Part shown: positions 36,959 to 46,659 of the stretch, one piece after another | Numbering within the stretch: position 1 is the stretch's first letter | Layout: each line of letters starts with the position of its first letter | Source: Ruegeria_C sp040830705 | Lineage (GTDB): Bacteria; Pseudomonadota; Alphaproteobacteria; Rhodobacterales; Rhodobacteraceae | DNA length: 64,000 bases | Assembly: GCA_040830705.1 (NCBI GenBank) | Contig: JBFOME010000004.1 | Location: forward strand, 19,805 to 83,804 | Reading direction: 5' to 3' | Notes under the pieces: generated by a model | The model's input: only the letters and a program-made list of their open reading frames with translations | Told to the model about the DNA's origin: nothing | Database searches by the model: none | Program-made: the position numbers and the translations under genes

Positions 36959-38101
36959 TCAGTTAGCGGCTGTGTCACCGGTGTAGAACACGGTTCCGTC
37001 CATGATGCGACGCTGGGTTCGGAACGTGCTGGCCGAGATAGCCTCGGGTCCGTCAGAACCTTGTGAAACATCCGCGTTGACCGGCAGGACACCAGACGGG
37101 TTGCCGATACGCACCGGGCTCGCCGCACCGGCGATCTGGTTTACCAGCGTGCCGGGTATGTGGGCCGCCACGCCAGTACACATACCCCCGGTCAGGGTGA
37201 TCGCGCGATGAGAATTGCCCATCGAAATCAGCCGCACGCCAAGATCGTGACTGTCTGTAACATAGGCGGTGCCATCCAATGCAGTGAAAACCGCCGATGC
37301 ACCGATGATGGCCACCTTTGGGTTGGACAGCGCGACCTCGTCAACGGTCGCGGCCATGCCCATCGCCACCCCTCCAGCGCGTCGAATAGCCTCCATCCGC
37401 GCCATGTAGTCTTCATCCGCATCCAGCTCTTGCGGCAGCTCTGTGGCGGTTTTGCCAAGCGCTTCGGCGCGTACAAAAACCACCGGGTTGGCCGCGTCCA
37501 CCAGTGATGCTTCGATCGATCCCAGCCTCTCGACGGTCAACAGATCTAGTGGATTGCCTGTAGGCAACAGCCGGCCCGTCGCTGCACCACCCGGTTGCAG
37601 AAAATCCAACGTGACCCGCGCGCCGGTGCCGGAAACGCCGGGGATAGTGAAGTCACCCTGCTCGACCGGCTGCCCGCCCTGAACCGGAAAGCGCGCGTGG
37701 TAGATCTGGCCAGTATTGGTGTTGAAGATCCGCACCAGCGCCTCGCCCTCAGGGGAAACCTGAACCAGTCCCTCTTCCACCGCAAAGGGACCGACACAAG
37801 AAGACATGTTTCCGCAGGCGGAGCCATAGTCAGCCACCGGCTGATCCACCGCGATCTGAACAAAGGTATAATCCACATCCGCATCAGCACGGGCTGAGCG
37901 CTCGACGATAACGACCTTCGAAAGCGAGGAAATCCCGCCCCCCATGCCGTCTAGTTGCCGCCGGTAGGGATCGGGGCTGCCCAGCACCTGCAGAAAGATG
38001 CGGTCGCGCTCTGCGCGGTCCGAAGGCAGGTCGGCACCATTGAAGACCACCGCTTTCGACGTACCGCCGCGATAGAAGGCTGCCCTCAAACCCTGCCGCA
38101 T
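36959..38101 (-). CDS. prpF: 2-methylaconitate cis-trans isomerase PrpF
   Basis: A 380-residue PrpF with the N-terminal AAFYRGGTSKAVVFNGADLP and active-site cysteine region DYGSACGNMSSCVGPFA near 105. In propionate metabolism PrpF isomerises the trans-aconitate-type product of AcnD so that aconitase can hydrate it. The start at 38101 lies one base after the acnD stop, so the two are cotranscribed, the arrangement found in many proteobacteria that carry acnD-prpF. Confidence 0.9.
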   Translation of the reverse strand: MRQGLRAAFYRGGTSKAVVFNGADLPSDRAERDRIFLQVLGSPDPYRRQLDGMGGGISSLSKVVIVERSARADADVDYTFVQIAVDQPVADYGSACGNMSSCVGPFAVEEGLVQVSPEGEALVRIFNTNTGQIYHARFPVQGGQPVEQGDFTIPGVSGTGARVTLDFLQPGGAATGRLLPTGNPLDLLTVERLGSIEASLVDAANPVVFVRAEALGKTATELPQELDADEDYMARMEAIRRAGGVAMGMAATVDEVALSNPKVAIIGASAVFTALDGTAYVTDSHDLGVRLISMGNSHRAITLTGGMCTGVAAHIPGTLVNQIAGAASPVRIGNPSGVLPVNADVSQGSDGPEAISASTFRTQRRIMDGTVFYTGDTAAN

Positions 38102-38102
38102 C

Positions 38103-40694
38103 TTATGCCGCCTCCTTGCCCAAAAACGAGCGGAACGCCATGGGCAATAGCCCGCCATGCGCGAAGGTCTCACGCTCACGATCGTTGTAGAGCCGCAGGT
38201 CAAGCGGTGTCTGAGCGCTTGTGCCATCCATGCGGTGGATGGTCAGCTGCGCCTGTGTCAGGTCGTCGGACAGGGTGATGTCATAGGTTTCAGACCCGTC
38301 CAAACCCAGCGTCTCGCGCGTCACACCCTCGGAGAAACAAAGCGGAGCGATGCCCATATTCACCAGGTTCGAACGGTGGATGCGCTCGAAGCTTTCGGCG
38401 ATCACCGCGCGGATGCCCGCAAGCCACGGGGCCTTGGCGGCCGTGTCGCGGGATGAGCCGCAGCCATATTCCTTGCCGCCGATCACCACCAGTTGCTGGC
38501 CGCGCTCCAGATAGGTCTGGATCGCTTTGAACACAGTTGTGACATCGCCCTCGGGTTCGATCCGGGTCCAGGAGCCTTCCTTGCCCGGCACCATCTCGTT
38601 GCGCAGGCGGTAGTTGGCGAAGGTCGAGCGAATGATCACATCGGAACAGCCCCGGCGCGTGCCGAAAGAGTTGAAGTCACGCGGCTCAACACCGTTGGCG
38701 ATCAGGAACTGACCCGCCTCGGATTCGGGCGTGATCGTGCCCGAGGGCGAGATGTGATCGGTCGTGACCGAGTCGCCCAGGATCACCAGAGGCCGCAAGC
38801 CGGTCAGCGGGGCGACGCCCGAATGATCTGCGCGGATCGACTTCACGAAGGGCGGAAAGCTGACATAGGTGCTGGGCACCCAGTCATAGCTGCCTGTGCC
38901 GACCTCCAGCGCGGTCCATTCGTCGTTCACCTCTCCGATCGCATTGAAATTGCTGATAAAATCATCTGCTGTCACATAGGTGTTGATGATCTCGTCCACC
39001 TCCTGCGCGGATGGCCAAAGATCGGTGAGCGTAACTGGATTACCCTGCGCGTCCGTACCAAGCGCATCCTGGCTGATATCCTTCAGGATCGTGCCCATCA
39101 GCGCATAAGCCACCACCAGCGGCGGTGAGGCGATCATGTTGCGCGAGGCCAGCGGATGGATGCGGCCCGCGAAGTTACGGTTGCCCGAAAGCACCGCGAC
39201 ACCCTTCACGTCATGCGCCTTGATCGTCGCCTCATGCTCGGGACGCAGGGGGCCAGACATGCCATTGCAGGTCGAGCAGGAAAAGGCTGCGACCTCAAAG
39301 CCAAGTTTGTCCAAATCCTCCTGCAAGCCGCTGTTCTTGAGATACCGCGCGACCACCCGCGAGCCTGGCGCAAGCGAGGTCTTTACATGTGGCTTCACGC
39401 TCAGGCCGCGCGCCACGGCATTGCGAGCGATCAACCCGGCCAGGATCATGTTGCGCGGATTGGCGGTGTTGGTGCAGCTGGTTACCGCGGCGATGATCAC
39501 GTCACCATCGCCAATATCATGGCTCGCACCCTCGACCGGCACGCGGCGGGCGGTTTCGACCTCGTCCTGTAGAGCGAGCGTCCGGGTGGCCTTGTCCAGA
39601 TCGATCCGCTGTTCGGGCCGCGAGGGGCCAGAGACGGAACGGCCAATGGCGCTCAGGTCCAGCGTGACCACCTGATCGTATTCGATCCGTGCATCGACAC
39701 CCTCGGACCACATCTGCTGCGCCTTGCAATAGCTTTCGGTGTTGCGGATCGTCTCAGCACTGCGCCCTGTCTCGCGCTGGTAGCGGATCGTGTTGGCATC
39801 GACCGGGCAGAACACCTGGGTCGAGCCATATTCGGGTGACATATTGGCGATGGTGGCGCGGTCAGCGACGCTCAGCCGATCATAGCTGGCCCCGAACATC
39901 TCGACAAACGTATCCACCACGCCCAAGGCGCGCAGCTTTTCAGCAACGACGAGCGCCACATCGGTGGCAGTGATGTCATGCGAGGGGTCGCCGATCACTT
40001 CCAGCCCGATCACGCGCGGCACGTTCACGGCGGTGGTTTCGCCGAACAAGAGCCCCTCGGCCTCGAGCCCGCCGATACCCCAGCCGGTGATGCCAAGCGC
40101 ATTGATCATGGTGGTGTGGCTGTCAGTGCCAAGGCAGCTATCGGGGATCAGCACCTGTGCGTCCTCGTTCGAGGGCAACACGGTCTGGCCGAGGAATTCC
40201 AGATTGACCTGATGGCAGATGCCGCCGCCGGGCGGGATCACGCGCAGACGCGGGAAACGCGTTTCGCAGGCCTTGAGAAACGCAAACCGCTCGCGGTTCA
40301 CTTCGAACTCGCGGGTCATGTTCTTTTCCAGCGCAAACCGCTCGGCCCAGTGGTTGATCGTCATCGCATGGTCGATCACCAGATCGACCGGCAAGCTCAT
40401 GTCCACATCACCTGGATCGCCGCCGTGATCCTCCAGAATGTTACGCATCGCCATGATGTCCACGAGGGCGGGAATGCCCAGCATGTCATGCAGCAGCAGG
40501 CGGGCGGGGCGGAACGGTACGGCGTCGCCCTTGCGATCAGCCACCAGTGCGGCATCTGCTCCGCCCTCGGAATGGCGCGCGGCGTTTTCCGCCAGCACCC
40601 GCAGAGAATAGGGAAGGGTGGTCAGCCTCTCGCCCAACCCTTGCGCATAGTCGATTGCCTGAAACCCTGTGCCTGCCACATCAAAGTATCGCAC
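38103..40694 (-). CDS. acnD: Fe/S-dependent 2-methylisocitrate dehydratase AcnD
   Basis: An 863-residue aconitase-family enzyme. 4Fe-4S ligands are in VTSCTNTANPRN and FSCSTCNGMSG (one Cys in the first, two in the second). Other conserved blocks are DSCLGTDSHTTM and EYGCGSSRDTAAK. The length and partner prpF mark it as AcnD, which dehydrates 2-methylcitrate to an aconitate isomer, rather than the housekeeping AcnA. It is divergent from the IclR gene by 92 bp. Confidence 0.88.
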   Translation of the reverse strand: MRYFDVAGTGFQAIDYAQGLGERLTTLPYSLRVLAENAARHSEGGADAALVADRKGDAVPFRPARLLLHDMLGIPALVDIMAMRNILEDHGGDPGDVDMSLPVDLVIDHAMTINHWAERFALEKNMTREFEVNRERFAFLKACETRFPRLRVIPPGGGICHQVNLEFLGQTVLPSNEDAQVLIPDSCLGTDSHTTMINALGITGWGIGGLEAEGLLFGETTAVNVPRVIGLEVIGDPSHDITATDVALVVAEKLRALGVVDTFVEMFGASYDRLSVADRATIANMSPEYGSTQVFCPVDANTIRYQRETGRSAETIRNTESYCKAQQMWSEGVDARIEYDQVVTLDLSAIGRSVSGPSRPEQRIDLDKATRTLALQDEVETARRVPVEGASHDIGDGDVIIAAVTSCTNTANPRNMILAGLIARNAVARGLSVKPHVKTSLAPGSRVVARYLKNSGLQEDLDKLGFEVAAFSCSTCNGMSGPLRPEHEATIKAHDVKGVAVLSGNRNFAGRIHPLASRNMIASPPLVVAYALMGTILKDISQDALGTDAQGNPVTLTDLWPSAQEVDEIINTYVTADDFISNFNAIGEVNDEWTALEVGTGSYDWVPSTYVSFPPFVKSIRADHSGVAPLTGLRPLVILGDSVTTDHISPSGTITPESEAGQFLIANGVEPRDFNSFGTRRGCSDVIIRSTFANYRLRNEMVPGKEGSWTRIEPEGDVTTVFKAIQTYLERGQQLVVIGGKEYGCGSSRDTAAKAPWLAGIRAVIAESFERIHRSNLVNMGIAPLCFSEGVTRETLGLDGSETYDITLSDDLTQAQLTIHRMDGTSAQTPLDLRLYNDRERETFAHGGLLPMAFRSFLGKEAA

Positions 40695-40786
40695 GTCTCA
40701 CCCTCCGGTCGTTTACGCGATAGAGCTAGACAATCCACCCCCAACCCCGCAAGGTCGCAGAGAGTGCGTTTCACCAGAGAGAACAC

Positions 40787-41455
40787 ATGTGCGCCACCAG
40801 AACGGAATCGGTTGAACGGGCAATGTCGATCCTCAACGCGTTCTCCGCCCAGCAACCTGAGATGACGCTGGCGCAACTTGCCGAGGAAACTGGCCTGCAC
40901 AAGAGCACGATCCTGCGGCTGACCAATTCGATGGCGATCTACGGCTTCATCCAGCGCGACAAAGCAGGTGTGTTCAGCGTTGGTCCCAGTGTCTGGCGGC
41001 TGGGCCTGATCTTCCGCCGAGACTTCACAAGGCGTGAGCATCTGGCGCCTGCCTTGCGCATGCTGGCCGAGGCGACGGGAGAGACCGCCTCATTCTATGT
41101 GCGCTCGGGCAATGAAAGGGTCTGCCTTTACAGGGAAAACTCGCCCAACCTGTTGCGGTTCCATGTGGAGGAGGGGATGCGGCTGCGCCTGTCCACGGGC
41201 GCGTCGGGCATGGTGCTCCGCCATTTCAGCGGCGAGGACGTGGGCGATACCAGTGGGTTCAATGCGGCAGGCACAACAATGTCAGTTGGGGAGACCAATC
41301 CAAACATCTCTTCCGTTTCGACACCGGTCTTTTCCCGCGAAGGCGCATTGCAGGGCGCCCTGACGGTCTCTGGCCTGGCCAGTCGGTTCGACGAAGAAGC
41401 CCGCAAGGCAGTCGTGCCGCTGCTGGAAAGCCTCGCAAGGTCGCTTTCTGCTTAA
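40787..41455 (+). CDS. IclR family transcriptional regulator
   Basis: A 222-residue IclR regulator with an N-terminal winged HTH (RAMSILNAFSAQQPEMTLAQ, LAEETGLHKSTILRLTNSM, about 8-50) and a C-terminal effector domain containing FYVRSGNERVCLYRENSPN. It stands divergent from acnD and directly before prpB, so it is the likely local regulator of these genes. The effector is unknown. Confidence 0.88.
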   Translation: MCATRTESVERAMSILNAFSAQQPEMTLAQLAEETGLHKSTILRLTNSMAIYGFIQRDKAGVFSVGPSVWRLGLIFRRDFTRREHLAPALRMLAEATGETASFYVRSGNERVCLYRENSPNLLRFHVEEGMRLRLSTGASGMVLRHFSGEDVGDTSGFNAAGTTMSVGETNPNISSVSTPVFSREGALQGALTVSGLASRFDEEARKAVVPLLESLARSLSA

Positions 41456-41555
41456 GCGTTCTCCCTGACGAAACGCGATTTCCGTCACCTTGATGCCGGG
41501 CAGGGGCAGCCGCTAGATACCCGGGATCAATGACTGCGCTCAAGGGAGCCCCACA

Positions 41556-42425
41556 ATGCTGACACATGAGATCAACAAAGCCTTTCGCGAGCGTCTGAAC
41601 ACGGGCCGCGCGGTGCTGATGCCCGGCGCGGCCAACGCGCTTGCGGCGCGGGTGATCGAGGATCTGGGCTTCGAGGCGATCTATATCTCGGGTGCCGGCG
41701 TGACCAACACGTTCTATGGCATGCCCGATCTGGGCTTCATCAACTTGACCGACATCGCTCAGCATTGCGCCGCCATCCGCAATACCAGCGACCTGCCGAT
41801 CGTGGTGGATGCCGATACCGGTTTCGGCAACGCGCTGAATGTGCATCACACAGTGCGGATGCTGGAGCGGGCAGGTGCCAGCGCCATCCAGCTGGAAGAC
41901 CAGGTGAACCCCAAGCGCTGCGGGCATTTCTCAGGCAAGGACGTAGTTGGACTTGATGAGGCACGGGGCCGGATCAAGGCGGCTGTCGACGCGCGGCAGG
42001 ACCCGAATTTCATGATTGTCGCCCGCACCGACGCCCGCGCAACCACCTCGCTGGATGAGGCGTTGGACCGGGCGGCGGCGTTCATCGAGGATGGCGCGGA
42101 TATCACCTTTGTCGAAGCGCCGGTTTCGGCGGATGAAATCCGAGAAATCCCCCGCCGCCTGCAAGGCACGCCGCAACTGGTCAACCTGGTGGTCGGCGGC
42201 AAAACCCCGATCCTTGGCTTCGACGAGTTGGATGAGATGGGTTTTGGCCTAGTGCTCTACGCCAACGTCGCGTTACAAGGCGCGCTCTACGGCATGGTCA
42301 ACGCCTTGTCGCAACTGAAATCAGAAGGGATCATGACCGAGGATGGCCCGCTTGCGGGCTTCCAAATGCGGCAGGAGGCGGTGCGCAAGGACTACTACGA
42401 CGCATTGGAGCAAAAATACACCTGA
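41556..42425 (+). CDS. prpB: Isocitrate lyase/PEP mutase family protein, probable methylisocitrate lyase PrpB
   Basis: A 289-residue TIM-barrel lyase. The metal-binding VVDADTGFGNALNVHHTV (Asp pair at about 87-89) and the active-site loop NPKRCGHFSGKDVV (KRCGH with catalytic Cys near 123) match methylisocitrate lyase and 2,3-dimethylmalate lyase; oxaloacetate decarboxylases and phosphonopyruvate hydrolases lack KRCGH. It would cleave 2-methylisocitrate to pyruvate and succinate. Lies 100 bp after the iclR gene with acnD-prpF on the other side, but no methylcitrate synthase (prpC) is here. Confidence 0.8.
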   Translation: MLTHEINKAFRERLNTGRAVLMPGAANALAARVIEDLGFEAIYISGAGVTNTFYGMPDLGFINLTDIAQHCAAIRNTSDLPIVVDADTGFGNALNVHHTVRMLERAGASAIQLEDQVNPKRCGHFSGKDVVGLDEARGRIKAAVDARQDPNFMIVARTDARATTSLDEALDRAAAFIEDGADITFVEAPVSADEIREIPRRLQGTPQLVNLVVGGKTPILGFDELDEMGFGLVLYANVALQGALYGMVNALSQLKSEGIMTEDGPLAGFQMRQEAVRKDYYDALEQKYT

Positions 42426-43270
42426 CCGTTGCTGCCGTCAGAGGTAGAAGAGCTAGCGTCGTTGAACACGCCGAGCATGTCGCGGATCAAGGTCGATATC
42501 AAAAAAACTGTTCTCTGTGGCAACTTGCCTGTTCGTGCCATTAGCGCGGGTGTCGGATGGGTTCGAGTTCGAAATACAGGAAACCCTGATCCATCAAAAT
42601 AACCGGCGTCGACCATCGCCGTCTCTAGAGACGGCGCCGCCCGGGCAACCGCCACATCGGCGCACAACGCCATCCGCGATGCAGCAAAGAAGATGCCGCT
42701 GCTGCTGGGTTATGCCATGGAATTGGAGGCAAGCAGGAAGACTCCAAGCAACAAGGTCCATAAACCATAGCAACAGAGGTTCGAACCCGTTGCAGCGAAG
42801 CAGCGACATAGGCAGTTATTTTACCATAATCATGATTATCGCTTCTTGCCGCCACTAGGCTCCAGACTGTCGGAGTACGTAAATAATGAGACTGAATTAT
42901 TGAGACTCGCCTCCCTTTGAATTCAACACCTTAGGATTTTTGCGCTTATCTAATGTTTCGAGGGTTTTAGCGCTTCAAGTCTACGTCAAACGAACGCCAG
43001 TGAGCCTGTTCGCAACCTGGAAACCGACGCAGTCTGTCTTACTTGAGTTTGGTTGATCAGCAGAATGCCCTGCCCCAGCTCACGGCCCAGAGCCGTCGTT
43101 CGACCCTAGTCGATTTGCTGCGGTCGCAGCCCGCTTTGCCGCCATTCAATAGGAATGCTCGATCCAGGCGTTGACCGAGGTCTAGATCGCGGACATAGAC
43201 GACCTTCATTATTTCATTCAGACCGTCCGCTTTGCGGTTTCAATGGCAAATATAACCAAAGGACTTAAGC
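42426..43270. other. Gene-free stretch with decayed coding-like sequence
   Basis: About 845 bp, less GC-rich from 42790 on. One forward frame (about 42608-42768) reads as plausible protein, including AHNAIRDAAKKMPLLLGYA, before a stop; nothing longer is open. I could not name its family. The block lies between prpB and the second methylated-amine module and is probably remnant DNA from an old insertion or deletion. Confidence 0.4.
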
Positions 43271-44266
43271 CTAAACTCTTTTGCTAGAGGCCAGATCTTT
43301 GGATTGCTCTAGCTCCACGCTATGGTTTCCGATTTTCCCCATATGACGCGCAATTTGTTGTGCCAGTATCTGTTTGCACAATTCCGCGACGGCCGCTGGG
43401 AGGCCCCGCAACTCCTCTTTCCTAGCAACAACCGTCAACGTGCGCGACAACCCTGAGACTGGCAGTTCTTGAAATCGCAGGTTCATGTTTTCCACGAGAC
43501 CATCGATCAATAATGTCGGTGTCAAAAGGCTAAATCCCTGTCCTATCGAAACACAGGAGGTCACCATACTGGAGCGATCTGCTTGTATGACTGTGTCGGG
43601 CTCAAACCGCAGTCGGCGCAGATGCTGGGCAATCTGCCGTCCCGCATTTGTCGTATCCCCAAAACGTACCAACGGAAGCCTCGTCTGGATCGCTTCTAGG
43701 CTTTCGGTCGGGCCGTCGTATGTTTCGGGGAGCACCAAAAGGTATCTCTCAGTCAGAACATGATGACGCTCCAATCCGTCCATGTCTAAAAATGGGTTCG
43801 ACGTAATCGCCAAATCCGCCTGCTTGGTGCGCAGCAGATGCTCATGATTACCGCTTTGCCCGGCATGCAGAGTGATGTCTTCGACGTTGAACACCCTTTG
43901 CGCAAGATCGATCAATGATGGCGTCAGGGTCGTCGCAATGGAGGCTTGGATGCCCACCCTCAGCAGCGTCAGGGATTGTTCGCCGACATGCCGCAATTCG
44001 GTTTCCATATCGGACAGTGCATCCAGTATCTTCTGCGCTTTGCCATGCAGTCGCGCACCAGCATATGTTAGCCGAGCAGGTCGCGTACTGCGATCGAGCA
44101 GAGTCGTGCCAAACGCTTTCTCCAACGCAGTGATGTGTTGGGATGCTGCGGGCTGTGAGAGACCGAGCAGTTTCGCACCGGCTCGCATTTGACCTGTTTC
44201 TGCAACCGCAACGAAAACCTCTAACGAGCGCATGAGACTCGGTGAAATCTTGTGGCGATCGAGCAC
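43271..44266 (-). CDS. LysR family transcriptional regulator
   Basis: A 331-residue LysR regulator with an N-terminal HTH (AKLLGLSQPAASQHITALEK, about 33-52) and an effector domain. It is divergent from the second MttB-family gene with an 80-bp gap, so it likely controls that gene and perhaps the downstream flavoprotein operon. Long C-terminal tail (about 20 residues) beyond the usual LysR length. Confidence 0.85.
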   Translation of the reverse strand: MLDRHKISPSLMRSLEVFVAVAETGQMRAGAKLLGLSQPAASQHITALEKAFGTTLLDRSTRPARLTYAGARLHGKAQKILDALSDMETELRHVGEQSLTLLRVGIQASIATTLTPSLIDLAQRVFNVEDITLHAGQSGNHEHLLRTKQADLAITSNPFLDMDGLERHHVLTERYLLVLPETYDGPTESLEAIQTRLPLVRFGDTTNAGRQIAQHLRRLRFEPDTVIQADRSSMVTSCVSIGQGFSLLTPTLLIDGLVENMNLRFQELPVSGLSRTLTVVARKEELRGLPAAVAELCKQILAQQIARHMGKIGNHSVELEQSKDLASSKRV

Positions 44267-44345
44267 GACTCATCCTTAGTATAAATTTTTCTGATACTAT
44301 TTGGTTTTTCTTGGGTTCCGTCAATCGCTGCGGCACCATGGGTAT

Positions 44346-45875
44346 ATGTCACGCCCACGTACATCTCGTCGCCAAAAAGCTTCAGCCAAACACACCCAAG
44401 ATGAGGCTCGTGCGCCTTTCATTCTTCGCAAGCTTTCGACCTTCAATGTACTCAGCGACGCCGGGCTAGAACAGATCGAGTCAAATGCGGACACCATCCT
44501 TGCCGAAACCGGGATGGAGTTTCAGGACGACCCCGAAATCCTCCGGATATTCACTAATGCAGGTTGCGATGTGGATGGCACCCGAGTTCGGTTTCCTACG
44601 GGCTTCTGTCACAGGAAGATTACCGCCACGGCGCCGGGCCAGTTCACGCAGCATGCCCGCAACCCCAAGAACAGTGTGCAGCTTGGCGGGGAAGCGACGG
44701 TTCTTTGCCCATCTTGGGGGCCGCCTTTCGTACATGATCTGGATCGCGGTCGGCGCTATGCGAATTACGAAGACTTCACCGATTTGGTGAAATTGCACCA
44801 CACTTTACCGTGGCTGCATCATTCGGGCGGCGTAGTTTGTGAACCCGTTGATCTTCCCGCCAATAAGCGTCATCTGGATATGCTCCACGCCCATATTCGG
44901 TACTCTGACCGCGCGTTCATGGGCGCCTTTATCGGGGCCGAGCACGCAGGCCACGCAATCGACATAGCACGGATCGTTTTTGGCGACGAATTCGTGGCAG
45001 AAAACCCGGTACTCTATTGCGTGTCCAACACAAACGCGCCCTTGGTGATGGATAGCCACATGTCGGGCGCGCTGAAAACCTATGCGCGGGCGGGGCAGCC
45101 TGTGGCCTGCACACCTTGGGTGCTGACAGGGGCGATGTCGCCGGCGACGGTCGCTGGGACACTCGCGCAAGTGCTGGCCGAAACCATGGCGACGATGACT
45201 CTTACCCAACTGGTGAACCCGGGCGCGCCATGCCTGATGGGCAGCTTTGCATCGACCATGTCAATGAAGTCCGGCGCGCCGACCTTTGGAACGCCAGAGG
45301 CAGGGTTGATGGTTCTGGCGGCCGGGCAGCTTGCGCGCAGGCTTGGAGTGCCGTTTCACACCGTGGGCACTCTCAGTTCGTCCAAACTGCCCGACGCGCA
45401 AAGCCAGCAAGAGGCCGCTTGGGGCCTAATGATGTCGATGTTTGCCGGTGCCAATCTGATCAACCATGCGACTGGCTGGCTCGAAGGGGGGCTGGTGACC
45501 TCGTTTGAAAAAACCGTGATTGATCATGATCTTTGCGGCAAGATCGGGCGCTTCTTTGATGGGATCGACATGAGCGAGAATGCGCAGGCAATGGAGGCGA
45601 TTGCCAGGACTGGGCCGGGGCAACACTTCCTTGGGTCTGAACATACGCAGGCCAATTTCATGACCGCGCTCTTCCGCCCGTGGACACCTGATGACAATTC
45701 GTTCGAACAATGGCACGCGGCTGGCGAACAGGATGCCGCTGCGCGGGCCAATGTTATCTGGAAGGAACGTTTGGCAGGATATAAAGACCCCGGCCTCGAC
45801 CCCGACGTAGATGCGGCCCTGAAAGACTACATCGCCGCGCGCAAGGCCGAAAAACCAGATCAGGACTATTTCTGA
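44346..45875 (+). CDS. MttB-family methyltransferase, second copy, non-pyrrolysine
   Basis: A 509-residue member of the same superfamily as the protein at 3.7 kb, with the shared segments FNVLSDAGLEQIESNADTIL at the N-terminus and PWVLTGAMSPATVAGTLAQV and SSKLPDAQSQQEAAWG further on. No internal amber codon. The N-terminus is again Arg/Lys-rich (MSRPRTSRRQKASAKH). The ATG at 44346 is chosen because the family start follows; an upstream in-frame ATG at 44301 would add an atypical 15 residues. It converges on the sulfotransferase-like gene with a 10-bp overlap. Likely methyl donor is a quaternary amine; no corrinoid partner is nearby. Confidence 0.84.
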   Translation: MSRPRTSRRQKASAKHTQDEARAPFILRKLSTFNVLSDAGLEQIESNADTILAETGMEFQDDPEILRIFTNAGCDVDGTRVRFPTGFCHRKITATAPGQFTQHARNPKNSVQLGGEATVLCPSWGPPFVHDLDRGRRYANYEDFTDLVKLHHTLPWLHHSGGVVCEPVDLPANKRHLDMLHAHIRYSDRAFMGAFIGAEHAGHAIDIARIVFGDEFVAENPVLYCVSNTNAPLVMDSHMSGALKTYARAGQPVACTPWVLTGAMSPATVAGTLAQVLAETMATMTLTQLVNPGAPCLMGSFASTMSMKSGAPTFGTPEAGLMVLAAGQLARRLGVPFHTVGTLSSSKLPDAQSQQEAAWGLMMSMFAGANLINHATGWLEGGLVTSFEKTVIDHDLCGKIGRFFDGIDMSENAQAMEAIARTGPGQHFLGSEHTQANFMTALFRPWTPDDNSFEQWHAAGEQDAAARANVIWKERLAGYKDPGLDPDVDAALKDYIAARKAEKPDQDYF

Positions 45876-46612
45876 TGGGCCTGACTTTCCGCAATCTCGC
45901 GCATCCGAACATAGAACGGCACGTGATGCGCAGTTATGTCGGTGTAGGGCTCACCGAGCTGGTCAAGCTCCGCATGGAAGTCGAATATTTCAGGAGCTTT
46001 GATCGCGCCGCTTTGCAGCACTTCGGTGTGCCAGCTTTGCACGGAACACCATCCATCCGGCACAGTGTCGTTCCAGGTGAATGCCTGGTCCAGGAACGCA
46101 AGCCCGGCATGCGCCCAGTAGCGGCGCAACGCAGTTTGCGGATCGTTGCGCAACTGATCTGCAGTGATCACCAACGGGGTATGTCCCAGCTCGGTCAATG
46201 CGCCATAAAGCCTGTATTGCGCCTCATGCCCCAACTCCAATCGCGTGAATTGCGGGTCACGTTTTGCATAAGACAGCGCAGCTTCGATGGGGTTGCGCAC
46301 CAGAAAGGCATGGGACATTTCGCCCGCAGACCCTGCGTCGCGCGACAACCGGTCCGCGACGTAATAGGCCATATCCTTGAAAAAAACCGGGCCGCTCTGT
46401 GCTGTTTCGCGGATCATTGCGCGGATCTCATCATAGGTGACGGGATGTCCCGGTTCTGGCGAGAAGCCCGGAAAAAGCCGGTCTGTGGTCGTCAGGTAGT
46501 GGTGATACATGAACGGTTCGTGCTGGACCGACAGATCGCCACGCTCACGCATGATCCGTTCAAACGCCGTCGAAACCGAGCACGGTTGGCACCACAAAGC
46601 ATGTATCCTCAT
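45866..46612 (-). CDS. Sulfotransferase-like P-loop protein
   Basis: A 248-residue protein with the shape of the small sulfotransferase-like family seen next to amino acid and branched-chain metabolism genes: an N-terminal WCQPCSVSTAFERIM (degenerate P-loop, with Cys where most have Arg), HEPFMYHHYL and a middle VRNPIEAALSYAKRD segment, the 3'-phosphate-binding region of PAPS-dependent enzymes. Whether it is catalytic is unknown. It starts only 47 bp from the divergent flavoprotein gene and overlaps the end of the MttB-like gene by 10 bp, so it is embedded in the amine module. Confidence 0.7.
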   Translation of the reverse strand: MRIHALWCQPCSVSTAFERIMRERGDLSVQHEPFMYHHYLTTTDRLFPGFSPEPGHPVTYDEIRAMIRETAQSGPVFFKDMAYYVADRLSRDAGSAGEMSHAFLVRNPIEAALSYAKRDPQFTRLELGHEAQYRLYGALTELGHTPLVITADQLRNDPQTALRRYWAHAGLAFLDQAFTWNDTVPDGWCSVQSWHTEVLQSGAIKAPEIFDFHAELDQLGEPYTDITAHHVPFYVRMREIAESQAHQK

Positions 46613-46659
46613 CCGGTTAGCCTAACGACGACTGAAAGCTTGCCTCAACGGAGGCTTGT

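Noticed and set aside
42740..42800. tRNA-like T-arm (GGTTCGAACC)
   Set aside because: No acceptor, D or anticodon stem could be drawn around it in either strand, and the T-stem itself has a mismatch.
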